Notes: generated by a model not told the origin, from the letters alone. Positions 32,148 through 41,560 are shown, counted from the first letter of the stretch. The stretch is DNA of 50,738 nucleotides from SICU01 sp038045445 (GCA_038045445.1 JBBSYC010000007.1:1-50738), one strand, 5' to 3'. A program made the numbers and translations.

Positions 32148-33122
32148 ATGCATATGAGCCAAAGTGAAATCTGGACTGAAAAATATAGGCCTTCCATATT
32201 CGACGATATGGTAGGACAACAAGAGATAGTAAAACGTGCAAGCGCCTTGGTTCAAGCAATGAATATTCCCCATATTATGTTTGCAGGTCCTTCAGGAACA
32301 GGAAAATCAACTCTTGCACTCATAATAGTAAAAGAATTATTCAAAGATAAATGGAAAGAAAATTACCTTGAGTTAAATGCGTCAGATGAAAGAGGAATAG
32401 ATGTTGTAAGACAAAAGGTAAAAGATTTTGCAAGGACTAAGTCTATAGGAATAGTTCCATTCAAAGTAATCTTCTTGGATGAAGCAGACGCCCTTACACA
32501 GGAAGCTCAACAAGCATTAAGAAGAACAATGGAAAACTACACAAATACCTGCAGATTCATTATGTCATGCAATTATTCAAGTAAAATAATAGACCCCATA
32601 CAATCGCGATGTGTAGTGTTTAGATTCAGATTATTAGAAAAAAAGGATATAATAGAAGTAATAAAAAGAATATCAGAGAAAGAAAAATTAAAATTAACAG
32701 AAGATGCTTTTGAAACATTATATGAAATGTCTGAAGGCGATTGTAGAAGAGCGATAAACCTTCTTCAAGCTACTTCATCAATAGCTTTAGACATCAACGC
32801 AGAAATAATAAAGATGATAGCATCATCTACAAAACCAACAAATGTCAAAATAGTCTTAGATTACGCATTGGCGGGAGATTTTCTAAATGCAAGAGAAAAA
32901 CTTTTAGATATTATGTTAAAAGATAGTGTAAGCGGAACAGATATAATTAAGGCAATTCAAAAGGAAGTATGGAATCTGCAGATAGAACCCCAAACAAAAG
33001 TGAAGCTAACAGAAAAAACAGGAGAAGCCGAGTTTAGAATAGTAGAAGGAAGCGATGAATTCGTACAATTACAAGCGCTCTTAGCCTCATTCGTATTAGC
33101 AGGCTCAAAAGAAGAAATTTAG
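32148..33122 (+). CDS. rfcS: Replication factor C small subunit
   Basis: 324 residues of the AAA+ clamp loader. EKYRPSIFDDMVGQ at the N-terminus, Walker A GPSGTGKST (about 46-54), Walker B VIFLDEAD, the SRC motif (QSRC) and sensor residues are all present. It loads PCNA with RfcL. The ATG at 32154 is an alternative start. rfcL lies 700 bases downstream, separated by a minus-strand membrane gene. Confidence 0.97.
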   Translation: MHMSQSEIWTEKYRPSIFDDMVGQQEIVKRASALVQAMNIPHIMFAGPSGTGKSTLALIIVKELFKDKWKENYLELNASDERGIDVVRQKVKDFARTKSIGIVPFKVIFLDEADALTQEAQQALRRTMENYTNTCRFIMSCNYSSKIIDPIQSRCVVFRFRLLEKKDIIEVIKRISEKEKLKLTEDAFETLYEMSEGDCRRAINLLQATSSIALDINAEIIKMIASSTKPTNVKIVLDYALAGDFLNAREKLLDIMLKDSVSGTDIIKAIQKEVWNLQIEPQTKVKLTEKTGEAEFRIVEGSDEFVQLQALLASFVLAGSKEEI

Positions 33123-33156
33123 ACTTTTATAATTTTGTAAATTATTACAGGACCTC

Positions 33157-33723
33157 TTATAAGTATTGCCCATCCAAAAAAAAAACAACTAATAAATTTA
33201 CTTCATAAACCCAGTCTTTAGAATATAAATTGGGTATCTCCCAAATAATAAACCCAATAATCATTGCTAAAATTGTTGAGTAAGTGCTTTTTTTAAGACG
33301 AAATTCTAAGAGATTATATAATTCTCTAAAATGTGCCAATATAAAAGGATACGTGAAACTTCCAAGAAACATATAAGGTTTGTCAATGGCAGAATAAAAG
33401 CAACTCATTATTGAGGGATTATAACCTGCAAGTTTATAGCTCCATAAGTTAAAAACTATCATCCCAATAAATTCAATAATTAAACCATAAATAAATAATG
33501 TTAAATATAGCCCTATAAATTTTTTGTATCTTTTATTTATCAGCAACCCTGAAAACGTTTTTTTACCCATTGAGTTGGAAAAATAATCAAACATTAACCA
33601 AAAACCAACCGGAGCGTAAAAAATCCAAACTGGATTGTTTTGAAGATATAATTTAATTGATAAAGAGATTAGTAAAATTCCAGTAATTAAAATTAAATTT
33701 TGATATTTTTTTATTAAAACCAT
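33157..33723 (-). CDS. Multi-pass membrane protein
   Basis: 188 residues with about five hydrophobic segments (for example residues 10-25, 32-45, 70-90 and 160-183) and little polar sequence. No recognised family or catalytic motif. It is inserted between rfcS and rfcL on the opposite strand. Confidence 0.55.
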   Translation of the reverse strand: MVLIKKYQNLILITGILLISLSIKLYLQNNPVWIFYAPVGFWLMFDYFSNSMGKKTFSGLLINKRYKKFIGLYLTLFIYGLIIEFIGMIVFNLWSYKLAGYNPSIMSCFYSAIDKPYMFLGSFTYPFILAHFRELYNLLEFRLKKSTYSTILAMIIGFIIWEIPNLYSKDWVYEVNLLVVFFLDGQYL

Positions 33724-33829
33724 TTAATAAATGTTATAGTCTGAAATTTAAATACCTATAGAATATATTTAGTGAATTCGCTATATCCTTAAATAAAGCA
33801 AAATTAAAACAAATAGATAAAAGGGGAAA

Positions 33830-34999
33830 ATGGCAAAATCAAACTATGCCGAGAAATATAGGCCTGTAAACTTAAAAGAAATAGTTGGACAAGATTTAGC
33901 AATACAAGAAACTGAAAAATTCATTAAAGAATTCCCAAAAAAGAAAGCCTTAATCTTACATGGGCAATCTGGAACTGGAAAAACAACTATAGTTCATGCA
34001 ATGGCCAAAGAGCATAATTTAGATATTTTTGAACTAAATTCTTCAGATTTAAGGAACAGGCTAAAATTGGAAGAAGTTCTAAAACCCGCATCAGAGCAAC
34101 ACAGCCTATTCAAAAAAGGAAAGATTTTATTAATGGATGAAGTTGACGGAGTCACAGGAACAGACATAGGCGGAGTCCCAGAACTAATAAGGATTCTAGA
34201 GAAAACAGCACATCCAATAATAATGACTGGAAATGATATTTGGGATTCTAAGTTTTCGGAATTAAGACCAAAATGTAAATTGGTAGAAATGAAACCACTA
34301 TCAATAGAAAAAATAACAGAAGTCTTAAAAAAGATAACAGAAAAAGAGAATATAGATGAGAATATCCACTACATTAAACAGATAGCAATAAAATCACAAG
34401 GTGATTTGAGAGCAGCAATCAATGATTTACAAACATACGTTATTGGAGACCAAACAAACATTGACTTTTTAGATGAAAGAAATAAGCATGATAGCATATT
34501 CAATATATTAAAAAAACTATTCCAAGAACGCTCGGACAATCTAAACCTCTTTGATTCAACAAAGATGTCTTTAGATGAAATATTATTATGGATAGAAGAA
34601 AATATCCCAAGAGAATATAAAGGCAGAGCATTAGCAAAAGCATATTTAGCATTAGCACAAGCAGATATTTTTAGAGGCAGAATATATAGAAAACAATTTT
34701 GGAGATTCCTTGTATATCAAAACATATTCCAAAGTGCAGGCATCAGTTATGCAAAAGACAAACCAAAAACAGCATTCACAAAATATGAACGTCCCCAAAG
34801 AATATTAAAAATATGGCTCAATAACAGAATAATGGGGAAAAAGAAAACAATAAGCCAAAAATACGCAAGATATGTGCATTGTAGCACAAGCAGAGCAATG
34901 TCAGATTTCTTAGTCATAAAGAAAATCATCGCAAGTAATCCAGAAATATCGAGTAATCTAAAGCTTACCGATGAAGAAATGGATTTTGTTAAGAAATAA
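33830..34999 (+). CDS. rfcL: Replication factor C large subunit
   Basis: 389 residues. EKYRPVNLKEIVGQ, Walker A GQSGTGKTT (about 46-54), Walker B ILLMDEVDGV and a helical C-terminal collar identify RfcL. It lacks the PCNA-interacting tail seen in longer archaeal forms, the protein ending shortly after the collar. It works with RfcS to load the sliding clamp. Confidence 0.96.
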   Translation: MAKSNYAEKYRPVNLKEIVGQDLAIQETEKFIKEFPKKKALILHGQSGTGKTTIVHAMAKEHNLDIFELNSSDLRNRLKLEEVLKPASEQHSLFKKGKILLMDEVDGVTGTDIGGVPELIRILEKTAHPIIMTGNDIWDSKFSELRPKCKLVEMKPLSIEKITEVLKKITEKENIDENIHYIKQIAIKSQGDLRAAINDLQTYVIGDQTNIDFLDERNKHDSIFNILKKLFQERSDNLNLFDSTKMSLDEILLWIEENIPREYKGRALAKAYLALAQADIFRGRIYRKQFWRFLVYQNIFQSAGISYAKDKPKTAFTKYERPQRILKIWLNNRIMGKKKTISQKYARYVHCSTSRAMSDFLVIKKIIASNPEISSNLKLTDEEMDFVKK

Positions 35000-35027
35000 G
35001 ATTATTTATAATTGAGTTCTTTCATTT

Positions 35028-35159
35028 CTACTTTAACGGGCTCTTCTTTATTTTTCCCTTCATCCTTATGTGCGCTCTTACGCAAGCAATCTCGTTAAAA
35101 GTAATTTCTTTAGACCTTGCTCTTTCACTAATTTTCTTAAGAGGTTCTTCGCTATTCAT
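35028..35159 (-). CDS. Small basic helical ORF, possibly a gene remnant
   Basis: 43 residues from ATG 35159. The frame stays open upstream for about 25 more codons (reading NILSKRKIVLLLHLIMNSEE) without a good start, and the sequence looks like part of a helix-turn-helix protein. This suggests either a small protein or a truncated regulator. Otherwise, the 35000-35285 gap shows nothing. Confidence 0.3.
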   Translation of the reverse strand: MNSEEPLKKISERARSKEITFNEIACVRAHIRMKGKIKKSPLK

Positions 35160-35285
35160 AATTAAATGAAGCAATAATACTATTTTTCTTTTAGAAAGGA
35201 TATTCCATATAGAAATTTGCCCATTCTTTCAAAACAGCTCATCAATCATCAACAATCAACCAAACTCACCCAAAACCCTTAAATA

Positions 35286-35311
35286 GTATACAAACACACA
35301 TATTTGTATAC
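35286..35311 (+). promoter_or_regulatory. 9-bp inverted repeat operator of the UPF0175/PIN operon
   Basis: GTATACAAA (35286-35294) and TTTGTATAC (35303-35311) form a perfect inverted repeat ending three bases before the ATG of the antitoxin gene; a TATA-like TTAAATAG (about 35279-35286) abuts it. Autorepression by the antitoxin is likely. Confidence 0.6.
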
Positions 35312-35314
35312 AAA

Positions 35315-35647
35315 ATGACATTAATATCAACACGTCTGCCAGATGACTTGAAAAAATCCCTCAAATGGTATTCTGAAAAAGAAAGAATAGGCTTGTCAAT
35401 AGCAATGCGAAAAATCCTTGAAATTGGGCTTAAAGAAGCTCGCATAAAAGATGCATTAGAAAGACTAAGAGAACATTCCGTAACTTTAGGAAGAGCAGCA
35501 GAAATTGCAGGAATATCAATTTGGGAGATGATGGATATAGTAAAAGAAAAAAAGATAGATTGGATAGGTCTTACACCTGAAGATATTGATAAAGACTTAG
35601 AAATATCCTTGAAATTGTCAGAAAAAATAAAACCTAAAAAATATTGA
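35315..35647 (+). CDS. UPF0175 family antitoxin (RHH/HTH)
   Basis: 110 residues. The N-terminus (MTLISTRLPDDLKKSLKWYS) looks like a ribbon-helix-helix strand-helix, and SVTLGRAAEIAGISIWEMMD (about 51-69) is the UPF0175 helix-turn-helix. It precedes a DUF3368 PIN gene by one base, a common toxin-antitoxin arrangement. It likely binds the toxin and the palindromic operator just upstream. Confidence 0.82.
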   Translation: MTLISTRLPDDLKKSLKWYSEKERIGLSIAMRKILEIGLKEARIKDALERLREHSVTLGRAAEIAGISIWEMMDIVKEKKIDWIGLTPEDIDKDLEISLKLSEKIKPKKY

Positions 35648-35648
35648 A

Positions 35649-36149
35649 ATGATAATTATTTCAGACTCTTCTCCTCTAATTTATTTAGCTAAAATAGGTT
35701 GTATAAATCTCCTAAATAAATTATTTGATGAGATAATCATACCAATAGGAGTTTATGATGAAATATTAGAAGGTAAAAAACACGAAAAAAATGAAGTTAG
35801 AATTATTGAAGAACTTATTCAAAAAAGGTTTATTATTGTAAAAAGTCCAAAATCAATCATAGAAATAGAAAATCTAGATAAAGGAGAAAAAGAGGGCATT
35901 TCTCTTTGCAAAGAACTCAATATAGAAACAATCCTCATTGATGAAAAAAAAGGGTTTAACATTTCATACATGTTTAATCTTACCCCTATAAGAACAACAA
36001 ATTTGTTAATAATTTTATTGGATAAAAAATTGATAAATTTAAACAGATATAAAGAACTGCTCAAAGGGCTTATTGAATCAGGCTACTTCCTTAATGTAGT
36101 AGAATATGAAAAGTTGTTAAAAATAGGGGAAAATCTATCTAAAAGCTAA
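35649..36149 (+). CDS. DUF3368 PIN-domain toxin
   Basis: 166 residues. IISDSSPLIYLAKIGCINLL contains the first acidic residue in the SDxSPLI form typical of DUF3368 PINs; NLDKGEKEGISLC and TILIDEKKGF provide the others. It probably cleaves RNA and is held in check by the preceding UPF0175 protein. The two genes form an operon. Confidence 0.85.
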   Translation: MIIISDSSPLIYLAKIGCINLLNKLFDEIIIPIGVYDEILEGKKHEKNEVRIIEELIQKRFIIVKSPKSIIEIENLDKGEKEGISLCKELNIETILIDEKKGFNISYMFNLTPIRTTNLLIILLDKKLINLNRYKELLKGLIESGYFLNVVEYEKLLKIGENLSKS

Positions 36150-36217
36150 TTACCAAAATACTTTTTCTCTGCTTCTTGCCAATCAATTAAATCACTGAAT
36201 GTTTCAAAAAACAAACA

Positions 36218-36231
36218 TTTAAATATTTAAA
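36218..36231 (+). promoter_or_regulatory. 14-bp palindromic TATA/operator of the vapBC operon
   Basis: TTTAAATATTTAAA is a perfect palindrome that also serves as the TATA element, centred about 30 bases before ATG 36254. A repressor binding here would block TBP, as expected for an autoregulated antitoxin. Confidence 0.45.
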
Positions 36232-36253
36232 CGTAATTATGTATTTAAACAAA

Positions 36254-36469
36254 ATGGTAAGCATAACTCTATCAATCCCAGAAGATATAAAGAAAAAAAT
36301 GGAAACTTTCCCTGAAATAAACTGGTCAGGTCTAGTTAGAACAATAATAATGGAAAAAATAGAGAGATTAACTTGGAAAAAAGAAATGTTAAAGAACTTT
36401 GAAGAAGAAAGCTGGTTTAATGATTGGGCAGTAAATACTATCAGAGACGGAAGAAAAAACAAAAAATGA
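36254..36469 (+). CDS. VapB-like antitoxin
   Basis: 71 residues from ATG 36254 (an ATG at 36239 adds five). MVSITLSIPEDIKKKMETFP and the following NWSGLVRTIIMEKIERL form a ribbon-helix-helix DNA-binding domain; the acidic C-terminal tail probably covers the toxin. Its stop overlaps the toxin start (ATGA). Confidence 0.8.
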   Translation: MVSITLSIPEDIKKKMETFPEINWSGLVRTIIMEKIERLTWKKEMLKNFEEESWFNDWAVNTIRDGRKNKK

Positions 36470-36864
36470 AGATAGTTATTGATACAAACATCTTATTCAG
36501 TTTCTTTTGGAAAGAATCAATAACAAGAAAATTGATAATAAGCTTAAAAGATAATTTGCTATCTCCTGAGAAGGCAAAAGAAGAGTTAATAAAATACTCT
36601 GAAGATATCTGTAAAAAAATAAAGATTAGCCCTAAGGAGTTTAATAATTTATTAAAAGAGTTGGAAGATAATGTAGAGTTTATTGAAAAAAAAGAATATA
36701 TTAAAGCAATTGAAAACGTGAGTAATTCTAATTTAGATAAAGACGATTTTGAATTTTTAGCTCTTGCATATAAAAATAAATGTGCTTTATGGACAAATGA
36801 CTTAATTCTAAAAAATCAACAAATAGTTAAAATAATAACAACCAAAGATTTGTTGGAAGATTAA
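36466..36864 (+). CDS. VapC-like PIN-domain toxin
   Basis: 132 residues from ATG 36466. VIDTNILFSFFW has the catalytic Asp, EELIKYSE and DKDDFEFLALA the middle acidic residues, and LWTNDLIL the last. It is the ribonuclease partner of the preceding VapB-like protein, overlapping it by four bases. Confidence 0.85.
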   Translation: MKIVIDTNILFSFFWKESITRKLIISLKDNLLSPEKAKEELIKYSEDICKKIKISPKEFNNLLKELEDNVEFIEKKEYIKAIENVSNSNLDKDDFEFLALAYKNKCALWTNDLILKNQQIVKIITTKDLLED

Positions 36865-36889
36865 CTCTAAACCAAATATATAATGAATT

Positions 36890-37495
36890 TTAAACCAAAT
36901 ACTTCTTCTCAACTTTTTCCCAATTCACAAGATGCCACCAAGCCTCAATAAAATCAGCACGTTTATTCATATATTTTAAATAATACGCATGTTCCCAGAC
37001 ATCAATCACAAGTATAGGCTTCTTTCCCAAAGTCAAAGGCGAATCCTGATCTTTAGTATTAATAATCTCCAATTTGTTATGTTTATCAATAACAAGCCAA
37101 GTATATCCAGAACCAAAAAGTGAAACAGCAGAAGAAGTAAATTGTTTTTTAAATTCATCAAAACTTCCAAAGTCTCTATTTATTGCATTCAAGATTTCAC
37201 CAGAACATTCTGTCCCTTTAGAAGACATGCATTCCCAGAAAACGTTATGATTTACATAACCGCCCCCAAAATTGCGCACAGCTGTTTTGATATCCGCAGG
37301 CACATTATCTAAATCAGCAAGAAGCTCTTCAACACTTTTATCAAATAGAGAAGGATGTTTTTCAAGAGCAATATTAAGTTTATCACAATATCCCTGATGA
37401 TGCTTAGAATAGTGTATTTCTACAGTTTTAGCATCCATATAAGGCTCAAGAGCATCAAATGAATAAGGCAACTTAAGTAAAATATGTTTTTTCAT
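36890..37495 (-). CDS. sod: Fe/Mn superoxide dismutase
   Basis: 201 residues. All four metal ligands are recognisable: His in EIHYSKHHQGY, His in YVNHNVFWECM, and Asp and His in VIDVWEHAYYLKYMNKR. It converts superoxide to peroxide and oxygen and implies exposure to oxygen. TATA-like TTTTTATAAAC lies about 25-30 bases upstream of the ATG. Confidence 0.96.
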   Translation of the reverse strand: MKKHILLKLPYSFDALEPYMDAKTVEIHYSKHHQGYCDKLNIALEKHPSLFDKSVEELLADLDNVPADIKTAVRNFGGGYVNHNVFWECMSSKGTECSGEILNAINRDFGSFDEFKKQFTSSAVSLFGSGYTWLVIDKHNKLEIINTKDQDSPLTLGKKPILVIDVWEHAYYLKYMNKRADFIEAWWHLVNWEKVEKKYLV

Positions 37496-37538
37496 AAAAA
37501 TCAGCAGTTAAAGCAGTTTATAAAAATTTGCAAAAAAG

Positions 37539-37787
37539 TCAAGTCTCACGGATAAAAAAATAAAGTATGAAAAAGACAATCAAAAGAGCTAAAACCATTC
37601 CCATAGTAAATCCCCACACAATCATTCCACCAAGCCAATAATCTGAGGCCCCAGAAGGAGACAGCATTGGTTGAGGGCCAGTTATTAAAACATAGGCCAG
37701 AACATCAAACACAAACAAAGAAATAAGAAGAATAATTTTTAAAAGAACGGAGTTAAATCCCCTTAAAGGCTTAGCCATGAATACCAA
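37539..37787 (-). CDS. Small two-helix membrane protein
   Basis: 82 residues with hydrophobic segments at about 14-32 and 54-78 and a Pro/Gly-rich loop. No family recognised. It is divergent from the HerA-like gene; start-to-start distance is about 63 bases, so the promoters overlap. Confidence 0.5.
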   Translation of the reverse strand: MVFMAKPLRGFNSVLLKIILLISLFVFDVLAYVLITGPQPMLSPSGASDYWLGGMIVWGFTMGMVLALLIVFFILYFFIRET

Positions 37788-37850
37788 AGAGAATTCAAAT
37801 ATATAAATTATTTGGAGAAGATATTTATATCAACAAAATTACCTGTTATC

Positions 37851-39161
37851 ATGTCTTATGATATAATTTTAGGTAGAGACAATGCAGACAAGAAGAAGTT
37901 TGGCAAAGAAGGACTTATCAAAATAGGGAAGGGCTATGTCACAATGGGAAACTACACTTCCATGTCAAATAATATTTTCTTAGATGTAGCAAGATCTCAT
38001 GTAATTTTAGTAGCTGGAAAACGCGGAAGTGGAAAGTCATACACATTAAAAGTCATAATGGAGGAAATATCAAACCTTTCTCCAGAAATATCTAGGAACA
38101 TTGCCCCAATAATATTTGACACAATGGGCATATTCTGGACAACAAAGTTCAAGAACGAGAAAGACAAAGACCTTTTGACAGAGTGGAACCTAACCCCTAA
38201 AGAATCACCCGTAAAGATATTTGCACCAGCAGGAAAATTAGAAGAGTATAAAAAAAATAACATCCCTATAGACGAAGCATTTGCCTTAAAAGCATCAGAA
38301 CTGGAAGCAGAGGATTGGATAGCGACATTCAACCTTCAGATGACAAGTCAGGAAGCTGTCTTAATAACAAACATAATTTCAGAAATAAAAAAACAAAATT
38401 ATTACTTTACAATCAAAGATATAATGCAAAAAATAAACCATTCACAAAATATATCTCAAGAAACAAAGAATATAGTAACCTCCCTCTTCCAAGCAGCAGA
38501 AAGTTGGGGGATATTCTCAAAGGATAATGAAGGCACAGAGATAACTGATTTGATTAACCCAGGTAAAACTTCAATAATTGACTTGTCTGTATATAGTTCA
38601 ATTGGTTCATTTAACGTTAGAGGTTTAGTAATAGGCTTAGTAAGCAGAAAGTTATTCACTCAAAGAATAAATGCAAGAAAAAAAGAGGAAATTCAATCAA
38701 TCCAGCATGGAATAGATTATGCAAGTTACAATCCAACAAGAGAAAACCCCTTAATCTGGCTATTCATTGATGAAGTTCACGAATTCCTTAAAAAAGACGA
38801 AAAAACTCCTGCAACAGATGCCTTAGTTCAAATATTAAGAGAAGGTCGTCAACCAGGCATATCTCTGGTTCTAGCAACCCAACAACCAGGTCAAATCCAT
38901 AACGACGTAATGACTCAATCAGATATAGTAATATCTCATAGAGTTACTTCAAAACAGGACATAGAAGCTCTGAATCAGATAATGCAAACTTATTTATTAG
39001 AAAACATAAAAACCAGCATGGACAAACTCCCATCCGCAAAGGGCTCTGCAATAATATTAGATGACAATTCAGAAAGAATTTATCCAATGAGAATACGTCC
39101 AAGCCTCACATGGCATGGTGGAGAATCTCCAAGTGCAATTAAGGGTCAATCAAGCTTGTAG
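37851..39161 (+). CDS. HerA-like FtsK/DUF87 ATPase
   Basis: 436 residues from ATG 37851; the TATA box ATATTTATATC (37821-37831) sits about 25 bases upstream, so the longer frame from TTG 37812 is rejected. LVAGKRGSGKSYT (Walker A, about 53-65) and LIWLFIDEVHEF (Walker B, about 301-312) mark the HerA/FtsK motor, with LREGRQPGISLVLATQQP typical of DUF87. HerA normally works with NurA in DNA end resection; nurA is not in view. Confidence 0.9.
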   Translation: MSYDIILGRDNADKKKFGKEGLIKIGKGYVTMGNYTSMSNNIFLDVARSHVILVAGKRGSGKSYTLKVIMEEISNLSPEISRNIAPIIFDTMGIFWTTKFKNEKDKDLLTEWNLTPKESPVKIFAPAGKLEEYKKNNIPIDEAFALKASELEAEDWIATFNLQMTSQEAVLITNIISEIKKQNYYFTIKDIMQKINHSQNISQETKNIVTSLFQAAESWGIFSKDNEGTEITDLINPGKTSIIDLSVYSSIGSFNVRGLVIGLVSRKLFTQRINARKKEEIQSIQHGIDYASYNPTRENPLIWLFIDEVHEFLKKDEKTPATDALVQILREGRQPGISLVLATQQPGQIHNDVMTQSDIVISHRVTSKQDIEALNQIMQTYLLENIKTSMDKLPSAKGSAIILDDNSERIYPMRIRPSLTWHGGESPSAIKGQSSL

Positions 39162-39206
39162 AATAGCAAACAAAAGCCTTTTAATCTAATTTTTAATATT
39201 TAATAT

Positions 39207-39941
39207 ATGAAACAACCATTAGTCATAGGAGTTGGAGGCCTTTTAGAAAAAGACGAGAATGGAAGAATACAAGAAATGCTTTCAGCAATGGAAAAAAGGG
39301 GCTGTGTTACTTATGCTCACGTATTTAGAACTATTTGCAGAGATGGAAACAGAATAATCTGTCCAGTTAACGGTGGTTGGATAGATGATATAAAAGAGGT
39401 TATCAGACCAGCAATGGAAGATGAACATGTTGACCAAAAAAGAGTAGGCTTTATTGCCTCAAGTTTAGGAGCTACTTTTTTAGACTATTTTTTAGCAAGC
39501 GATGAAACCTTAACAGATAAATCAAAACCTTATGCCTCAATAGCCCCATATGCAAAAGTTAATGGGGGAGTTGTAGCTCATATTAAAAGAATGATTGAAC
39601 GAAAGATAGACTTGGACGTGAGTTCTCCACATGATACTGAAAGAGGTATAAAGAGAATAATTCCTTCAAGCTGCTTAGAGATGGTATTAGATATTGATGT
39701 CCCAAAAGTCCTAACTCAAAGACAAAAACCTTACTCAATCATGCCTTTAACAATTCTAGGATTAAAAGATGATAGGGCAGACAATGAAGCAATAAGAAAA
39801 AGACATAAAATACTAAACGGAAGAGAACAAGATTTAATTGAATTAGATTGCGGTCACAACATACCTCAAGAATTAATTCAAGAAAGAATCTTACAATTTA
39901 TGTATTCAAATTTGGGATTAGGACAGTCAATGGCTGCCTAA
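39207..39941 (+). CDS. Alpha/beta hydrolase-like protein
   Basis: 244 residues. RVGFIASSLGATF holds the nucleophile elbow (S-x-S-L-G form), LGLKDDRAD supplies an acid and DCGHNIPQE the His. An early VGVGGLLE may be the oxyanion region. The substrate is unknown. The 3' end overlaps the convergent methyltransferase gene by 15 bases. TATA-like TTAATATATG adjoins the start. Confidence 0.7.
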   Translation: MKQPLVIGVGGLLEKDENGRIQEMLSAMEKRGCVTYAHVFRTICRDGNRIICPVNGGWIDDIKEVIRPAMEDEHVDQKRVGFIASSLGATFLDYFLASDETLTDKSKPYASIAPYAKVNGGVVAHIKRMIERKIDLDVSSPHDTERGIKRIIPSSCLEMVLDIDVPKVLTQRQKPYSIMPLTILGLKDDRADNEAIRKRHKILNGREQDLIELDCGHNIPQELIQERILQFMYSNLGLGQSMAA

Positions 39942-40718
39942 AACCCTCAAATCAGCCCTATACCTAAACCTTCGAGCACCAATATCCCCAGCCTTAACAA
40001 TTCTCAAAATCTTAACCTTCTTATGAGCCTTCAAAGCTTCATCATTAATAAGTCCTTTAATCTTATCAATCTCATCTTCAAGGTAAAACCCATAATAATG
40101 TATAATCGTTCCTTTTTTACAAACAGAAAAAGCGACATCTAAAAAGCTGTCAGATAAGTTGGGTCTTGTCATCATAATTCTATCAAAAAGACCGCTAACT
40201 TTTTTACCATTTCCAATCACTCGTTTAACATCTCCCTGAACAATATTCACAATATTAGTTAATTTATTGCGTCTAACATTTTCAACAGCATATTTAGAAC
40301 ACTCTTTTCCAAGTTCAACACTCCAGACTTCAGAAGCAGAGGAATTTTTAGCAATGACAACTGCAAATGGAGCAACACCTCCAAACATTACAAGCACTCT
40401 TTCATTCTTTTTAACCATAGAAGCGACATTCTTACGTTCTTCACTCAATCGCGGAGAAAAGTAACAAGTCTCAACATTGAACCTAAATTCACACCCATTC
40501 TCTCTATACAAAGCCTCAAGGGTCTTTACACCTGCAAGATATTTAGTTTTAAGAGTCCTCAAACGACCAGAAAATTTACCAACTTTCTCAAGAACAGTTG
40601 TAACACTCTTGTGTTCAGCAAGATAGTCAACAGCAAACTTCTTCTTAAAGGCCACAGATTTATCTCTATCAAATTTAATTATTGCTATATTTCCAACAAC
40701 ATCGTATCCTATGCGCAT
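39927..40718 (-). CDS. Trm5-like tRNA methyltransferase
   Basis: 263 residues. YFSPRLSEERKNVAS and VLVMFGGVAPFAVVIAK match the Trm5/TYW2 core; VWSVELGKECSKYAVENVRRN continues the SAM domain. Trm5 methylates G37 of tRNA. The usual MPLP/NLP catalytic loop is here RIMMTRPNLSDSF, so specificity may be changed or it may be a TYW2-like paralog. Confidence 0.8.
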   Translation of the reverse strand: MRIGYDVVGNIAIIKFDRDKSVAFKKKFAVDYLAEHKSVTTVLEKVGKFSGRLRTLKTKYLAGVKTLEALYRENGCEFRFNVETCYFSPRLSEERKNVASMVKKNERVLVMFGGVAPFAVVIAKNSSASEVWSVELGKECSKYAVENVRRNKLTNIVNIVQGDVKRVIGNGKKVSGLFDRIMMTRPNLSDSFLDVAFSVCKKGTIIHYYGFYLEDEIDKIKGLINDEALKAHKKVKILRIVKAGDIGARRFRYRADLRVLGSH

Positions 40719-40751
40719 ACAAAATAGAACAAGTAAAGAGAGTATAAAATA

Positions 40752-41519
40752 CTACCTCATCAATGACTTGATTAAATCTTGTTTTACTTTTATAAGATGA
40801 TCTCCAGAACGCTTAGTCATATTTCCACTACCAATAAGATCTTGAATTTCTCTTATCTCTTTCTTTAAAATACCAACTAATTGATCTCTTTTAGCACTAT
40901 CTCCCATTTTAACTTCTCTTTTTGCAAGCCATCGCATAACCATCGTATCGAAAACAAAGGCATAAATCAAAGAGGCAAGAGCCCCCCATAAATAAACTTC
41001 AGAATAAGTCTCTAAATCTGTAGTAGCCCACAATCCAAAATAAATAACTGCGTAGAACACCCATGCAACCTTGTGAACCCATAGATCAAACTCTTTTACA
41101 AAATACCAATAAATTATGAAAGGCAAGATTCCAGCAATAGCAATAAACAAAACCTGATATTGAACTAAAATGGTACCAATCCATATATAATTCAAATTCC
41201 TTACAGCAATAATTCCAATAATAACTGATATGAGTCTAAGTATCTTCTTACTTTTGATATTCTCAAATACAGGTAACTTCTGAAGAACAATCCCTATGAT
41301 AATAGAAATAAGAATAAACAGCAATATTTTTTCAAACAAAAGATATCCAGACCAATCATATCCCCCAAGCAAAGCCCTGAAAATAGGTTCAAGATTCTGA
41401 ACAACAGAATCTATGATCTGTTCAGTCCCATACCAAAATCCTCCGCCGTAGTATTGCGCGGAAGCAGAAGGCAAAATCAAAGCAAATAAAAGTAAACCAA
41501 AAAATACATCTCTCCTCAT
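40752..41519 (-). CDS. Signal-peptide multi-pass membrane protein, paralog A
   Basis: 255 residues. A cleavable signal (FFGLLLFALILPSASA) is followed by an outside segment with PIFRALLGG, then about five helices and a charged helical cytoplasmic tail (about 200-255). The layout and motifs (PIxxLLxG, KILLFILI, IIGIIAVR) match the protein at 41561-42361 and less closely 42401-43075. No known family; I infer a lineage-specific membrane complex. Confidence 0.6.
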   Translation of the reverse strand: MRRDVFFGLLLFALILPSASAQYYGGGFWYGTEQIIDSVVQNLEPIFRALLGGYDWSGYLLFEKILLFILISIIIGIVLQKLPVFENIKSKKILRLISVIIGIIAVRNLNYIWIGTILVQYQVLFIAIAGILPFIIYWYFVKEFDLWVHKVAWVFYAVIYFGLWATTDLETYSEVYLWGALASLIYAFVFDTMVMRWLAKREVKMGDSAKRDQLVGILKKEIREIQDLIGSGNMTKRSGDHLIKVKQDLIKSLMR

Positions 41520-41560
41520 TCCATTAACAACTCAAATCAGATTATAAAGCTTTTGAAAAA

